A stretch of 64,000 nt of DNA, taken from contig CM036197.1 in the NCBI GenBank assembly GCA_020631735.1, positions 48,035,880 to 48,099,879 of the forward strand, read 5' to 3'. The notes below the pieces were generated by a model that was not told the DNA's origin, searched no databases, and saw nothing but the letters and a program-made list of their open reading frames with translations. The translations under genes were made by a program, and so were the position numbers. The DNA is from Saccharum officinarum. Lineage: Eukaryota > Streptophyta > Magnoliopsida > Poales > Poaceae. Shown one piece after another: positions 1 to 12,226 of the stretch (positions are counted from its first letter, which is position 1; every line of letters begins with the position of its first letter).

Positions 1-202
1 CCGTGCAAGTGCAACCATGCATCCTGGAACGCAAAAATTCTGCCTCTTTCGAGAGAGATATAAAAAGAGGAGATTTCGGTTCGAGTTGATCATTCTAAAT
101 TCAGAACGCCGGTATGATTCGTTCCTCCATCGGATATTTTTCCACCCCTCATATAGCTGTCCAGTCCAGACAGAGCTCCACCACCCGGACGACCAGTCTA
201 GA

Positions 203-442
203 GGCCGGTTTAGTTCCGAAAAATTTGGCAAAATGGCACTGTAGTGCTTTTCGTTGTTATTTGGTAAATATTATCTAATCATGGTCTAATTAGGCTTAAA
301 AGATTTGTCTCGTCCATTTCGTCTAAACTGTGTAATTAGTTTTATTTTTATCTATATTTAATGCTTCATGCATGTGTCCAAAGATTCGATGTAACGGAGA
401 ATCTGAAAAAATTTGCAAAATTTTCTGGAACTAAACAGGGCC
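203..442 (-). repeat. Tourist-type MITE, family 1, copy 1
   Basis: About 240 bp with terminal inverted repeats of the GGCCGGTTTAGTTCC / GGAACTAAACAGGGCC type. It carries the family's internal blocks ATCATGGTCTAATTAGGC and AAAGATTCGATGTAACGG. Eight further copies occur in this window. Several of those are flanked by TTA, as expected for PIF/Harbinger-derived Tourist elements; no clear duplication is visible at this copy. Confidence 0.8.
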
Positions 443-1622
443 TACCTATTCTTGCACTTGCGCCGAGTGAAAAGGGAAAGGGATGCCGGAAGGCGACCTG
501 CAGCTGCCGTTTGTGGGCATCGCCGCCCTTTTCGGCCACTTTGGCAGCCCTCACCCAACACTCCAATCACACCCAACACGGCATCCAGCAGATCAGCACG
601 CCACCGTGTCAACCAACGGGTTTCCGCGTTGCGTCGCAACGGCCTCAGCACTCAGCAGCAGCCTGCCCCCTCCTCATCCCGTCAGCCGCACACAAAGTCC
701 GCCGTCGTGTTGCGACGGATCTCTGCGCCGTCGGATTTCCATCGGGCGGTTGCCGACAGAACTGGGCTTGTTTGGGTTCTCAGGAGGAGCCCAAGCCCAG
801 TATAAAATAGACCGAGCCCAGTTTACTATCCCATCGATTGATAAGCTTCAGATTTTGTTTTTTCAGAAAACCGAACTAAGTTTTCAGAGCTCTGAATACA
901 GGGCATCAATCTTCAGAAAGTTCTAGAAGATTCAGATTCTTGCAGCTCTAAAGGCGGCCACACTTTGCACGCAGGGAGACGAGACGATACGAACGGAGAC
1001 GGTACCCTGCCGCTGAATGTACAGCGACTCGACTCTGAAACGAGCCATCACTGGCTGCTCCCCTGCCAGTTGTCCGGCGTCGGGTGCGGCGGGTACCCAT
1101 CAGATCGAGCCGTGTTCGTCGATCGCACCGCCAGCGTGTGGCCACGACGGAAGCCCTCACGCAAAGCTTGTCAGCCAGCCACCGGACGAGAAGACCGAAG
1201 ACTCGCCTGGGTGAATTCATGGGTGGACAGCGACGGCGCCCAGCCGCCGGCCGAGGAGTTGCGTGCCGGTTTATCGCGGCATGGCCGGCGCCTGACGCCG
1301 ACAAGGAACAGATGCTGCAACGAACGCGTGGGATCCATCCAAACCCACCCCCGCGGCCGTAGGCTTGGATTGCTGAGTTCTCGAAGAATTGAATCTGAAT
1401 GCAGAGCAGCTTGCTTCCTGGAAAAAACAGGCGTGATGAGCTTCCGCACCGCAGCAGCACGGCAGCACGTGAAATCCAGATCAAGCAGGAATTATGGCAG
1501 GTGGAGGCAACAGGCTCTCTTTCAGGTTTTAATCCTACGATACGACATCCATTGTAACAGCCATAAATATTTGGTTAAATGCAGGGAGACATATTCCGGG
1601 GATTATTTACTGCACCAACAGT
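443..1622. other. GC-rich non-coding stretch downstream of the RING gene
   Basis: No convincing gene is visible. Long open frames exist on both strands, but their composition is arginine/proline/serine-rich and typical of GC-rich non-coding DNA. A TATA-like GTATAAAATAG lies at about 800-810, followed by an A/T-rich leader-like stretch, so a small transcript starting here cannot be excluded. I could not assign a product. Confidence 0.4.
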
Positions 1623-1774
1623 TTACAGGGACCGCATCCAATTTTTTTCTCCTTTCCCAATTTCAAAATTTTCCCAACCAAAAAAGCATAGTAATATGAA
1701 TCGGTAAATGATCTTGCGATCGATCGAATGAAGAACATGGAACATGGGTGTCTCTGACGAGCCTTTGTTCGGTT

Positions 1775-4700
1775 TCAGGTCTTCAGTGCGGTGTTTTTGC
1801 AGATGGGGCACACGTTCTTCACCACCAGCCATTGCTTGATGCAGCCAGCATGGAAGTCGTGCCCGCAGTCCAGCCTCCCAAGATCGTCCCCATCAGCGTA
1901 CTCCTCCTGCATCGCGAGAAAAAGAAGTATATATTAGCAACATACTCTTCTTGGATAGGTTAAAAAGAACATAAGTAAATATAGCCTTGTTCAACTACTA
2001 GTAATTAATTGCTTTATAATAACAACGCTAGGTGAGGCAGGGATCATGTTGACAGGAGAAAGCAAACAAATTCACACCAGATAACATATACTGATGTATA
2101 TGATTTACAACAATGCTGGAAATCCTGATAAATAGACAGCTTTCTGCTACAAATTTTGTTGCCAGAGTTGATGTTATTGTTGATTGGTCCCCCCTTGAAA
2201 AAGTTCAACAGTTTGAGTCTGAATCCAAGTCGCCACTAGAACCTAGTGTTAGTATATTTGGTAGTTAGGACATTGTAATCTCGTACTGACATATGTATCC
2301 GGTGAGGCATCTTGCCCTCCAAATCGCTGTACTCTTGAGAGGTTCAATGCAAATAATCCCACGCATTATGCCTAATCTTCTATGCTTTCACCTAGAAGTC
2401 TTTTGAGTGGTTCAATGGAAGTCATGCTAGAGTCAGATTGTAATTCTTTCCTGAGACACTAAATCAAGATCAAGGGCATGACAATCTCAAGGGATAAGAC
2501 AGAGACTCTTAATTCCACAAGTTCCCGTTAATTAATAGAAATCCACAGACCTACCAGAATAGGATTCTCCTTTGGAGACCGAGACGGTATATGTAGACAA
2601 GCTTAGCAACTTTACTTAGGCAGTGTTTAGATCCCTTCAAACTTCCAAAAATTTTACAAGATTCTCCGTCACATCGAATCTTTAGACACATGCATGCATG
2701 GAGCATTAAATGTAGGTAAAAAAAATAACTAATTGCACAGTTTGTCTGTAAATGTCGAGACGAATCTTTTGAGCCTAGTTAGTCCATGATTGGATAAATT
2801 TTACCAAATAACAACGAAAAGTGCTACAGGAACTTTACACCAACTTTTACACCATCTAAACACTACCTTATTCGTTTTCTGAACTTGTAAGTTGTACCTG
2901 GCTACCATGTTTCGTCTGTCTTTTTTCATTTAATCCAAATACAGTAGGGGCTCCAAGCCCCTCCTGATTCCTCAAAAAAAAAAGGCTTAGCAACTTTAGG
3001 CTTAACTCGCCCTTCTAATCTTTGTGTGCTAATTTAGTTAAATGCTGCATTTCTTTATACACGTGATGTCTTGAGTGACCCAACTGAATGCTCAATCAAC
3101 ATATTTTGCGACAACAAAATGCATGTACTTCAATCATTCAATGTGATTAGTGTATCTGACTGAAATACGTATGGCCAACAGAACAAGGCATGAGTTCCGA
3201 GAAGCTCGGGAGTATATGAAATACCTGGCAGATACAACACGGTTCAGGGTCCAAAGATGCTTTTAGTCTCCACGATGAAAATTTCCTTTGTTTGAGCGAC
3301 TTTATCATAGCTTCCTCGCTGAGGCCAGTGCTAACATTTCCTATTCTTTCCTCAAGTGCTAATAGTTCCTGAAAGTAGGGCAACCATCTTGGATTTAATT
3401 TTAGATTGGCAAAGATGAAGGTAATGCTTCACTAAGGAAAACAAACCTCATAGGACATATTGTCAATGTCAAGGCGCATGTCCCTGTGTCTGTCATGAAT
3501 GTCAACGCCTCCATAGAAGATAGACTGTTCAAGAATACATTTGGACTAAGAAGGAAATCCCTCAATAACTAGCAGGTAAAAACTCAAGGGCATCCAAAAT
3601 AACTTTTGAATTCATTCAGTTTTATTACTTGTTCATGCTGTATGCTCATGGCATCCAAGAACTTCCTATCTTAGGGCAACTCCTGACATTTCATATCGCT
3701 ACATCTTGACTTGTTATTTTAAGCAAATTAAGAATAAAACCTTCTGCCACTTAATAAATGTGTAGTGGTTTTGGACTACAATAGATCAGAAGAGGTAATT
3801 CATTTTCACTTGTATCTATGTTTCCCTTGTATGCTTAAACATACGGGGTAGTCGATATCAGTCCTTAGTTCTCCACTGGAGGTATGGTACAGTTATAGTC
3901 ATTTTTTTTACTACGCTATTTTATTAAGTTACAGGGTAGCACGGGCTGGCAAACTTAACACAATGTTAGGCTGAAATATGATCCTACTAACCGGCCGGTC
4001 ATAAATCATAAGTTAACCACGTCCAGCATAAACAAAAATCCACAACGAACAATTTTACTTTTTGTCATTTTGGTGGAATATCGAAATAATAGTAGCAAAT
4101 AGAGTTATGAAACTCAGATGGATATTGCTGGTACTGACCTCAAGCCTTACATTCTCCCCCCTATGAATCATTTCGAGTGCATTCCGAATCTGTTGACAAG
4201 TAAACAAGTTAGAACTCTTTGGATTGCCATAAGACAATGAACCATGCACCTTTACATGATTGTCACAGTAGTTGACGCATGCAACAACAAGCAAGGCTAG
4301 GGAAGACAAGGGCTAACATAGTGCAGTATTTTGCATAAAAATATAAGGTGAAAATAGACCGTTAAGGTTAAAGTTTCTTGTGGCTGTAAAAAATGAACTT
4401 TGCCCCCTTCTCTATAACAATACTAGTGAAAATGTCTAAGAAAAAGAAAGGAAAAGATACATCAACTGGCAGTGTGATAATATGTGGAAATAAATGATAA
4501 AAATGTTTCAGTATTTCAAGAGTTGCAGGGGCATGAAGAAGCATGCTAGATCGAATTAGGGATCATGAAGTGCACAAACAAAATGAAATAAAGCATTTCG
4601 AGTAGAGCAGCTTCTACCAATTTTGTGTGGAAATAGAATAGGGTGGTCTGCTTAGATAGACAAACACAAAGATGACAAGGAGAGCTGAAAACATGGGGGA

Positions 4701-6567
4701 CCTTTCCAAGCAGAAATTTATAAAATCGAGGTTGATTTAGTGTACTCTTTGCTGTCACAAAAAAAAAAAAAAAACGCCTGACAATGATGCACTTTTATGT
4801 TTCCAAGTGGATGCTACAAAACCATTTTTGTCTTTTGTTCTTCAGGAGAATGAACAGAACCGATCAACGTACCTCCATTAGCCTTCTTCCTTCCCTACCC
4901 CTTGTTGATAAAGGAACACCCCAAACACCATCGCCCTGGCGCTCCAACAGAAACCCTGACCTTAAGCGTGGGGGTTGATGGCCGCGGAGTGCTCCAGATA
5001 GACGACCAATCTCCTATAAGAAAATGAAAGATCAAATCGAGAAGATGTTCAATCAAATTTCAAGTATGCCGTCTGACAAGACGAGCAATCAAACTGAAAA
5101 CCAACATGCGAAAAATGGAGAAAAATTTACCTCTGACAAGTTTCGAGGATGGCGTCTGGTGAGGTTTTGGTGATTGAATCCTGCTGGTGGATTGACTGTT
5201 GAACTGTTATTAGCTCTTGATACAGGAGGAATACTTCCTGATATTGCAGTGCCTCGGACATCAGAACTCCAATTAGATGGTTCTGGCACCAAACGTCTCA
5301 GGTCTACTGCAGATGGGGGAACTAAATCAGAGTAGTTGGTAGGCACCACATTCCTCCTAGGAACGTCTTCACTACCAAGAATTCTGTTCTCCAAACTGCC
5401 AGCTCTCGATGATGAAGCTCCATGGCTAGTGAAACGGTTTGCCGCCTGTGGCACACCAGGAACATTCACTGGATGCTGGTATTGCAAATTGAGGCTGCTG
5501 ACCACTGGAATAACCTCCTGGGGATCATCAAATGCACTTTGAAAATGAGGTGGCTGGTGATTCCATGAATTAGAAAGTCTTATAGCATTTGAAGAAGGCC
5601 ATACACTACAGGGAGCAATCTGTTGAGACGTGGTAGTTCTTGCCCGGAAACTTCTCTGCGAATTCCCAGCATTGTTGACCCCTCCATTAAGGTCATACGT
5701 ACCGGCTGAGATCCCTGCATTAGTTCCATATCGTGGGAGTTGATCCTCAATAGAACTTGGAACTGGCAAGCAATTGGGAGAGGACGAATTTCTGATAGGT
5801 GCAGGATTGTAACTTGAAGAAGCAATGTTATGGAAAGCATTATCATTCCTGTGGGAAAAACTTGTGCTAGCACCTGCTGAACTCTGTCCATTGGCTCCTT
5901 CAATATTTTTTCTCTTGCACGCTAGCCGGCGACCATCCAGGGAACTACCTGGTCTTTGATCAATGCTTTCTTGCATTAATGAAAAATCACCCAAAGGGTT
6001 TTCACTAGGATTCAAAGAAAAAGAGTCTGCTTGCTCTGCACCTAGTAGGAATGTCCTGTATGGGTGTAATCTCAGGTCAGTTGGCTGAGAATTTATACCA
6101 CTACGATCACTGCCACCATACTGCTCAGGACCTTGAGAGGTACAGTTAACATTTGAACTTTGACCACACAAATCGTTAACGTTGGCATTAAGGTTGATAT
6201 CCACATCCAGAGAAATGCCGTTGTCAGCTACCAGTTGCCTTTCACCAATCCTCAGTCCACCGCCAATGTTAAGATGCTCTGTTTTGACATCTCTAGAGCT
6301 GCCATAGTTTAGTGCGCTGCCACTTGAACTTGCTTCGCCTGATTCCCAGAAACCAAGAAATGTACCATCTTGCTGTGCCTCATTTCCATATGGCATGGTG
6401 GCATCACTGTGATTCATCTGATAACCCTGAAGATTCTGTGATTCTACTGATCCAAGAACATTATTCCAATATGACTGCTGGTCCATCACAGGGTTGCCTG
6501 AACTAGATGCAATGTCGAATCCAAAAACATCAGCATAATGCTCCATAGAATTCCTCTGCCCTTGCAT
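1775..6567 (-). CDS. RING-H2 E3 ubiquitin ligase, RHG1A/HIP1 type (complete)
   Basis: Probable E3 ubiquitin ligase that moves ubiquitin from an E2 enzyme to protein substrates; the substrate is not visible from sequence. Coding exons read on the minus strand are 6567-5131, 5013-4873, 4189-4139, 3524-3447, 3368-3225 and 1906-1775. All five introns are GT-AG and all phases fit, giving 660 codons before TGA. The N-terminus MQGQRNSMEHYADVFGF matches the conserved MQGQR start of this family, which fixes the ATG. Residues 1-479 are low-complexity, Ser/Asn/Gly-rich and probably disordered. Residues about 480-617 hold the family's conserved block (RSGFLLERQGDGVWGVPLS, then DRHRDMRLDIDNMSYEELLAL). Residues 613-654 form the RING-H2 finger: CCIC, then C-G-H-D-F-H-A-G-C, then CPIC, the usual C-x2-C, C-x-H-x2-H-x2-C, C-x2-C ligands. 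All eight zinc ligands are present, and the finger is split by the long last intron, which is full of transposon sequence. Arabidopsis RHG1A and rice HIP1 are the closest named relatives I recall; orthology was not tested. Confidence 0.93.
2601..2998 (+). mobile_element. 3' end of an L1-type LINE, split by a MITE, in the last intron of the RING gene
   Basis: The 14-bp target duplication GCTTAGCAACTTTA lies at 2601-2614 and again at 2985-2998. Immediately before the right copy is a poly(A) run (about 2974-2983), preceded by GGGGCTCCAAGCCCCTCCTG, a form common at grass L1 LINE 3' ends. Only about 115 bp of LINE remains outside the MITE at 2619-2867. It is a severely 5'-truncated retroposon, antisense to the host gene. 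Confidence 0.75.
2619..2867 (+). repeat. Tourist-type MITE, family 1, copy 2, nested in LINE
   Basis: Termini GGCAGTGTTTAGATC and ATCTAAACACTACC are near-perfect inverted repeats flanked on both sides by TTA (2616-2618 and 2868-2870). Internal blocks are the family ones (GTCACATCGAATCTTTAGAC, TTAGTCCATGATTGG, CGAAAAGTGCTACAG). It sits inside the older LINE remnant. Confidence 0.9.
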
Positions 6568-6656
6568 TGTGATGATCCAAACTAGGGCAACGAGATATCA
6601 ATTGGTCTGTTGCCTTAGCATCTCTGATGGTTCCTCTTTCCAGTAGTTTAAAGGAC
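6568..6656 (-). other. 5' untranslated part of the first coding exon of the RING gene
   Basis: On the minus strand a strong acceptor, TTGACAG, precedes this stretch, and the reading then continues to the ATG at 6567. The leader therefore probably begins in a separate upstream exon. Confidence 0.6.
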
Positions 6657-7036
6657 CTGTCAATTGTAAGTAACACATCAAACATTTGGGCAACAGAATT
6701 GTACTCCAACTTTATTGGAACACTAGAAAACAGACTGAAATGAAAGAGATACAAAACGAGGCTACGGTTTATCTAGGCTATTCCTTCAATATTTGCCACC
6801 AAAATATGTCAACTTTACATACAAGAAACTATTGTCTGCACTCCAAAATATTGTAGTTCTACTTTCGGTTGTTACTCTATGGATATGGAAGTAGCTGCAC
6901 CTGTTTTGGTCTCACACATTACTGTAGTAGACAGCAACTATGCATGAGCCGCATTTGGTGTGGCGTACGCGTGCACCAAACTTGATGGTTTGGGTTGCTG
7001 TTGCGAGCAAAAAGCTGTGGTGCTGCATGCATTTTA

Positions 7037-7269
7037 GGGCCGGTTTAGATCCGAAATTTTTAGCAAAATGACATTGCAGCGCTTTTCGTTGTTATTTGAC
7101 AAATATTATCCAATCATGGTCTAATTAGGCTTAAAAGATTCGTCTCGTCCATTTTATCTAAATTGTGTAATTAGTTTTATTTTTTTATCTATATTAAATG
7201 CTTCATGCATGTGTCCAAAGATTCGATGTGACGGAAAATCTGAAAAATTTTGCAAAATTTTCTGGGGCC
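7037..7269 (-). repeat. Tourist-type MITE, family 1, copy 3
   Basis: Begins GGGCCGGTTTAGATCC and ends TTTTCTGGGGCC, flanked by TTA at 7034-7036 and 7270-7272. The right end has lost the AACTAAACA segment present in other copies. It lies upstream of the RING gene, probably in the intron of its leader. Confidence 0.88.
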
Positions 7270-7892
7270 TTAATGGGTGAAAGCAAAGCACGGTGAATGT
7301 ACAATGCATGCGACCTAAACAGATGGACCGCATGCAGGATGGGGCCCAATTGCTTCTGTGGACGCTCGCTCAAAATATACAATCTTTTTCTTTTGCATTT
7401 ATTTCCCTTCCCTATCGGTTTGCAAAAGGACGCAGTAAAAGAAGCAAAAATAAAGGGAAAAGGTGGAGGTAGCCATCCACGGTTTCAAAGAGAAGGATCG
7501 ATTCCCTCTGCGATCACGAAACTGAAATATGGGAGCAGATAGAGATTTTTCACTGAACCAAGAACGCCCAACACATCCATGTATCCCTGTATCGCGAGCA
7601 AACGAAAAAAGGAGTTTTTTTTGTTCAAACATGGAAGTTGAGAATTTTGCTTCTGAAGAAACAAGAATTGTTGACTGTTTAACGAGAACCATATCCAGGC
7701 CGCACCTTGGAGGCTTGGACAACTACTGTGGGTTGAAACATGCAGGAATCAGCGAGTAAAAACACATGTTTGCGAAGGAATCATGGACTGAAACAAGAGA
7801 TAGGGATTGTTTCGGCATGCAAAATCAAGAGATAAGACTATAAATACAAAAAAAGGAGCAGTTTATAACAGAGAGGTGCAACAAACCGTACC

Positions 7893-8330
7893 AGAAACTG
7901 GCCCAGAGTTTCTGAACAACTCGCAAGAACCGCAATCCAGGCAAAAGAACAGGTTCGTTCTAAGTCCTCTTCTTTCCTGTCTCCGGTTTCTCGATCCTCT
8001 CCACAGAGAGGAAGAGACAGAGAATCAACCCAGCAGACGGAGGAAACAAGAACCGATTGATTGCGAGAGAGAGGCAGCAGACAGATGGAACGGTGGGCAA
8101 GCCGAGAGAGAATTCAGAGAGAGAGGGGGATCGGTGGAGTGGGTGGAGAAGAAGAGGAGGAAGGGAATGGGTGGAGGAAAATTTGTCAAGAGGGAGAGGG
8201 AGAGGGAGAAAGACAGGGAGGAGAAGAGGGTGGGGCGGTGATGAGAGGATGTAAGGGAGGTGGGAGAGAGAAGTTTGGCTGAATTCGGGTTTATTTATTT
8301 CTCCCTCCTCTCTCCCTCTTCCCCCCACAC
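7893..8330 (-). promoter_or_regulatory. Probable 5' leader exon and promoter-proximal region of the RING gene
   Basis: Between about 8060 and 8340 the plus strand is almost pure GA, so the minus strand is a CT/GA-rich leader of the kind common in plant 5' exons. An A/T-rich AAATAAATAAACC motif (minus strand, about 8290-8302) could serve as a core promoter element. A plausible donor on the minus strand is CTG/GTACGG at about 7892-7891. Exact start and splice sites need transcript data. Long open frames here reflect the biased composition and are not genes. Confidence 0.4.
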
Positions 8331-8532
8331 TCACTCTCTCTCTCTCCTCTGGGTCTTTGCAAGGATCCCTTTCCTCCCCCACTAAAAACCTTTAAATGCG
8401 CCCCATTAGAATTAGCAGGAGTAGCCCCCCTTTAAGAAGGGCCAAAGATTAGAGGCCTGTATCGTGTTGTCTTTCACATGACCTCCCTGCCCCTGACCCT
8501 TTTGGAGCCTTGCAGCAGCAACACAACACTAC

Positions 8533-8661
8533 GGAGCCGTTCGGCTGGAATTATAAGCCGGCTGAAAAATACTGTTGACTGATTTTTTGTGAGAGAAAAA
8601 TACTATTTCGGTTGAAAAAACAAGCTGAATAAGACGGATTATAAGCCAGATGAACAGGACC
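8533..8661. repeat. Short Tourist-like MITE
   Basis: About 129 bp with inverted termini GGAGCCGTTCGGCTGG and CCAGATGAACAGGACC, and internal inverted ATTATAAGCC blocks. Flanked by TAC at 8530-8532 and 8662-8664. This differs from family 1 and resembles a widespread grass 'GTTCGGCTGG' MITE. Confidence 0.8.
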
Positions 8662-8664
8662 TAC

Positions 8665-10302
8665 GACAGCAAGGCCTCTCTCTCTGTGTGCATGCACTGC
8701 GCTCTGCACAGCACCGCATCAGGATGGATGGCTATCCTCAATTGCTCATGCAGTCATGCTCAAACTCATCCCTTCCATTGCATTGAATATCTTTTTCTTG
8801 CCTCAGAGTAGCATCCTTTGCATTGAATATCTCTGGGTGTAATCCAAGTGTCATGAGATAGGTTAGTTGGATTGTGTGCAGTTGCTGCACATTTGTCAGC
8901 TCATGAGAAAAATATGAAAGCGAGTTGTTTTCAGATCAAGCTACTACTCCTACCATTTATTATGCATCAACTTGTGAGCTGTGTTGGAGCCTCTGGTGAT
9001 TTATTTTTCACCTGCTAAAGGTCATTTCCTGGCAACTAATCAAGCTGTGCCTGTGCTGTGTGGGTTTGGCGGCGTCCCATTTTGCCCCCAGGGACATAGG
9101 GACCCTGGTTGGTTGATAGGTGCTTATATTCTGGTGCGATGCTTAAAATGAGGACGCGCATCAAGCGCCACCACAATACCTTGCCTTGTTCAAGCAAAAC
9201 AAGGTCAAAAAGAAAAGGCATTGATAACGCATGAGAAAGAAAACAGTAATTGATGTCTCTTGTTCCCTGATATGTGCATGAAAACCATGGAAGCAATCTG
9301 AATCCACCACATACCATCATCTCCATTCTCGCTGCATTTTCATTTCCTTTCACGTTCCACCAGCGACGTGGGAACATTTCACACGATAGAGCCTCTTCTG
9401 GTAAAATTTCACACAAGAGTTTATATGGGATTTCTATAAAATTTCCCTGGAATTCGTACTAAAATCCTCTGGTCGAAGACGTCCTAATCCAGCGTCGTCT
9501 GATAAAGTGATAATGGGTTGAAAAATATGTGTGCTGGTGACCAAGCAGAGCATGCTGCCGCTGCTGTTTGGCCCTCATGCGTCAGCACATAGCACCTTAC
9601 GCTTACGCAGCCTGCTGCAGACACAACACGCGACGCGAGCACACATATCGTGGGTCCCTCGCGCCGCCACCGTCAGGAAGATAATGAGATAGATTAGCAG
9701 CAAGTCAAACACGCCGATCCGTGTCTTGAGCGAGGGTAAGGTGTGGATGGTGGAATTGCATTTGCATAGCCTGTCAGCCTGTGCCATTTCGTTTCCACAC
9801 ATGCCATCTCATCACGTACAACCACAAGAAAACTAACAGCAGTGGTCAGTGGTCAGTGAGGTTTACTGCTGCCCTAGACAGATCTATCACTGTCGTCGTT
9901 AACCTAGATTACCTGCTTCTCAGCCTAAGATTAGAATCACTGCCGCACCATGCAGTTTGACGAGGCTGTCTGACCGTGCGTGAGCTCGATGCGTTGTTCA
10001 ACTGCACTGCACGGAAAGACGCTGCTCGTCAGCCACCGCTCATGAGCATTTCGTGAGAGGCTGTTTTCACGCAGTTTTCGGGTAAACGTCTCGAGGCCGA
10101 GGGGAGGCCCTCCTCCCGTTCCCGTTGATGCGGATGCCTGCCTGCGCTGTGCTGTCGATCCGCGCGTGCTTCGCTGCTTTTCTGACGGGGCTCGTGCTCC
10201 CCCTATACGGCTGGTGGAACTTGGAAGAATGCGTCGCCGATCCGCCCTGGCTTTTCTTTTCTCTCTGCCTTGTTTTAGCGCGCGCTCTCTCTCTCTCCGT
10301 TT
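8665..10302. other. Intergenic sequence, nothing recognised
   Basis: No gene or clear transposon end was recognised. The stretch from about 10020 to the gap is GC-rich and ends in a CT microsatellite against the N run. Open frames crossing the gap are artefacts of N translation. Confidence 0.5.
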
Positions 10303-10402
10303 NNNNNNNNNNNNNNNNNNNNNNNNNNNNNNNNNNNNNNNNNNNNNNNNNNNNNNNNNNNNNNNNNNNNNNNNNNNNNNNNNNNNNNNNNNNNNNNNNN
10401 NN
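10303..10402. other. Assembly gap (100 N)
   Basis: Exactly 100 N; the true length is unknown. Confidence 0.99.
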
Positions 10403-11209
10403 GAACCATAAGTGTCTTTTTTATACGGACGAAGAAGGTGTCTGTTTCTTTTTTTACACTGGTTGATCCAATCCGAATGTAAAATTAGTATCATCACTGG
10501 TCATCCAAACAACTAATTCTGAGTTGGGTTGGAAAAATTTACATACCTGTAAATTACAAGTGTTTTAGAATAAAAACTGTGCTTCCAAACAGACCTTTAG
10601 TCTAGCAATCATCACACATATAAGAATTGCTTCTTTAATTTACACAGCCACTTTAATAAATTAAAAATAATCTAACTTGAGGAAGTTAAAATAACCCAAG
10701 ATCCTAGAACACTCTTTTGGCTCGGCCCAAAGCACGACTGATCACGAAATATTTTGGGCCCTAATGTGCTTAGGATCTCGGCACGATGGGCTGTACAACC
10801 GGTCTACATTTTGGGTTGTGGTTGGGTCGGCACATCACAAAAATAGCACATATACAACGCTAGAATACAATTTTCTAGTATTCACTATACAACTCTCATT
10901 TAATTCTTAAATAGATTATAAAAATCATTGATACTTTTTATTTCATTAAAATAGTACATATAAAGTATATTTTTTGTCACAGGCGAATAATAGATAAAAT
11001 ATATTGAGGGTCGTGTTTCGGCCGCCACGACATATCATGGACCATGCTTGGACCGAAACAAAACCTTACTGTCACGATTTGAAATTACAAAAAGTACAAG
11101 GTTGTGCCGTGCCAACACGACACATCCCATTTCATCTCTTCTACTGGTAGTACCCATGGTATCAGTTAATTAATTGAATAATTGGTAGTAGTATATCTAG
11201 GTCCTACAA
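10403..11209. other. Intergenic sequence with a degenerate 'cggcacgacg'-type repeat
   Basis: Mostly A/T-rich. Between about 10710 and 11130 there are repeated fragments such as GGCTCGGCCCAAAGCACGAC and GTGCCGTGCCAACACGAC. They resemble the GC-rich element at 21481-22412 but are too decayed to bound. Confidence 0.35.
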
Positions 11210-11212
11210 TAA

Positions 11213-12048
11213 GAGTATCTTCAACAGCCCACCAAGAATACATCCCCCAATATAACAGTATTGGAGAAAACCAATACTAGTTTTCTGGATTATTACGAGA
11301 GTTGCTGTAGCAAATCACTAATACATCAACCCCAATATACATGGGCCCGCCTGTTAGTAACTTCTCCCACATCTTTGCACTGTTTGGCTGCACTCCCTCT
11401 TGTCCCTCTTCGCCGCCGCCCATGCGACCTTCTTCCCCGCCCCGCGGGCGACCTCCACTGTGACCTCATTCTCCGCTTCGCCCCCGTGACTTCCTCCCCG
11501 AGTACCTCCACTACAACCTCCTTCCTCGCTCTACCCCCATGCCCCCTTTCTAGGACATCCAACATGATCTCCTTCCCTGCTCCGCCCCTGAAAGGTCCTT
11601 CCCTGACCCCGGGTGACCTCCTTTTCTGCGCCAGGCCCGACCCTCGTTGCGCTAGATCCGTCGTGGAGCACTAGATTTTCTCTCCTCCACCCATCTCCTT
11701 GTGTTTGTCAATTTCTTCCCAGAGTAGAGGGCTGCGACGTTCTTTGAGCTCAACGATGGCATCCTTTATCACGCGAGGTTGGAGCTAGCATGTGTGCGGT
11801 GGCACACCGGCGGCTTCGACAGTGTGAAGAGTGCAGCGGAGCCTAAACGGAGGGAAAAAAAATCACGCTCGTGGTAGCTGGGTTGCGCGCCAGTATATTG
11901 GGGAGTTGTATCTCCCCTCTTATTTGAGGTGAGATGGGTTGATTTTTTGTGGCCACTAATAAAAGGGGTTCAAATAGTCTCTCCATCCCTAATATGGACA
12001 ATTTTTTTTCATATTGGGCATAGGAAAGGGGAATTGTTGGAGATGCTC
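11213..12048. mobile_element. PIF/Harbinger-like non-autonomous DNA transposon with GC-rich interior
   Basis: Termini GAGTATCTTCAACAGCCC and TTGTTGGAGATGCTC are inverted repeats flanked by TAA on both sides (11210-11212 and 12049-12051), a 3-bp duplication typical of PIF/Harbinger. The 836-bp interior contains a C-rich, exon-like stretch at about 11340-11690. It encodes no transposase. Its right subterminal part (GGGGAGTTGTATCTCCCCTC, TTATTTGAGG) recurs at 26075-26249, confirming a repeat family. Confidence 0.72.
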
Positions 12049-12226
12049 TAAGACCGATCATGTAATAAAACATTGTACGAACTTACTTTTTCAAAAAAAA
12101 AAAGCTCTCCGATGCAGGTTTCAGGTTATTTCTTAGCAGTTAGTCAGGCATGGTGAGTTGGTGACCCATGAGTGGTCAAGACTGCTTAGGGCTTCACCAA
12201 CACATGCTAATAATATTGTTGGCCTC

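Noticed and set aside
965..1699. 244-codon open frame, plus strand
   Set aside because: Overlaps a 178-codon frame on the other strand; composition is GC-driven with no domain and no plausible splice continuation.
7960..8382. Open frames of 65-144 codons in GA-rich DNA
   Set aside because: Low-complexity Arg/Glu/Gly or Ser/Leu/Pro repeats from a CT/GA-rich leader, open on both strands.
9937..10497. 186-codon frame across the first gap
   Set aside because: Most of its length depends on translating N; no motif.
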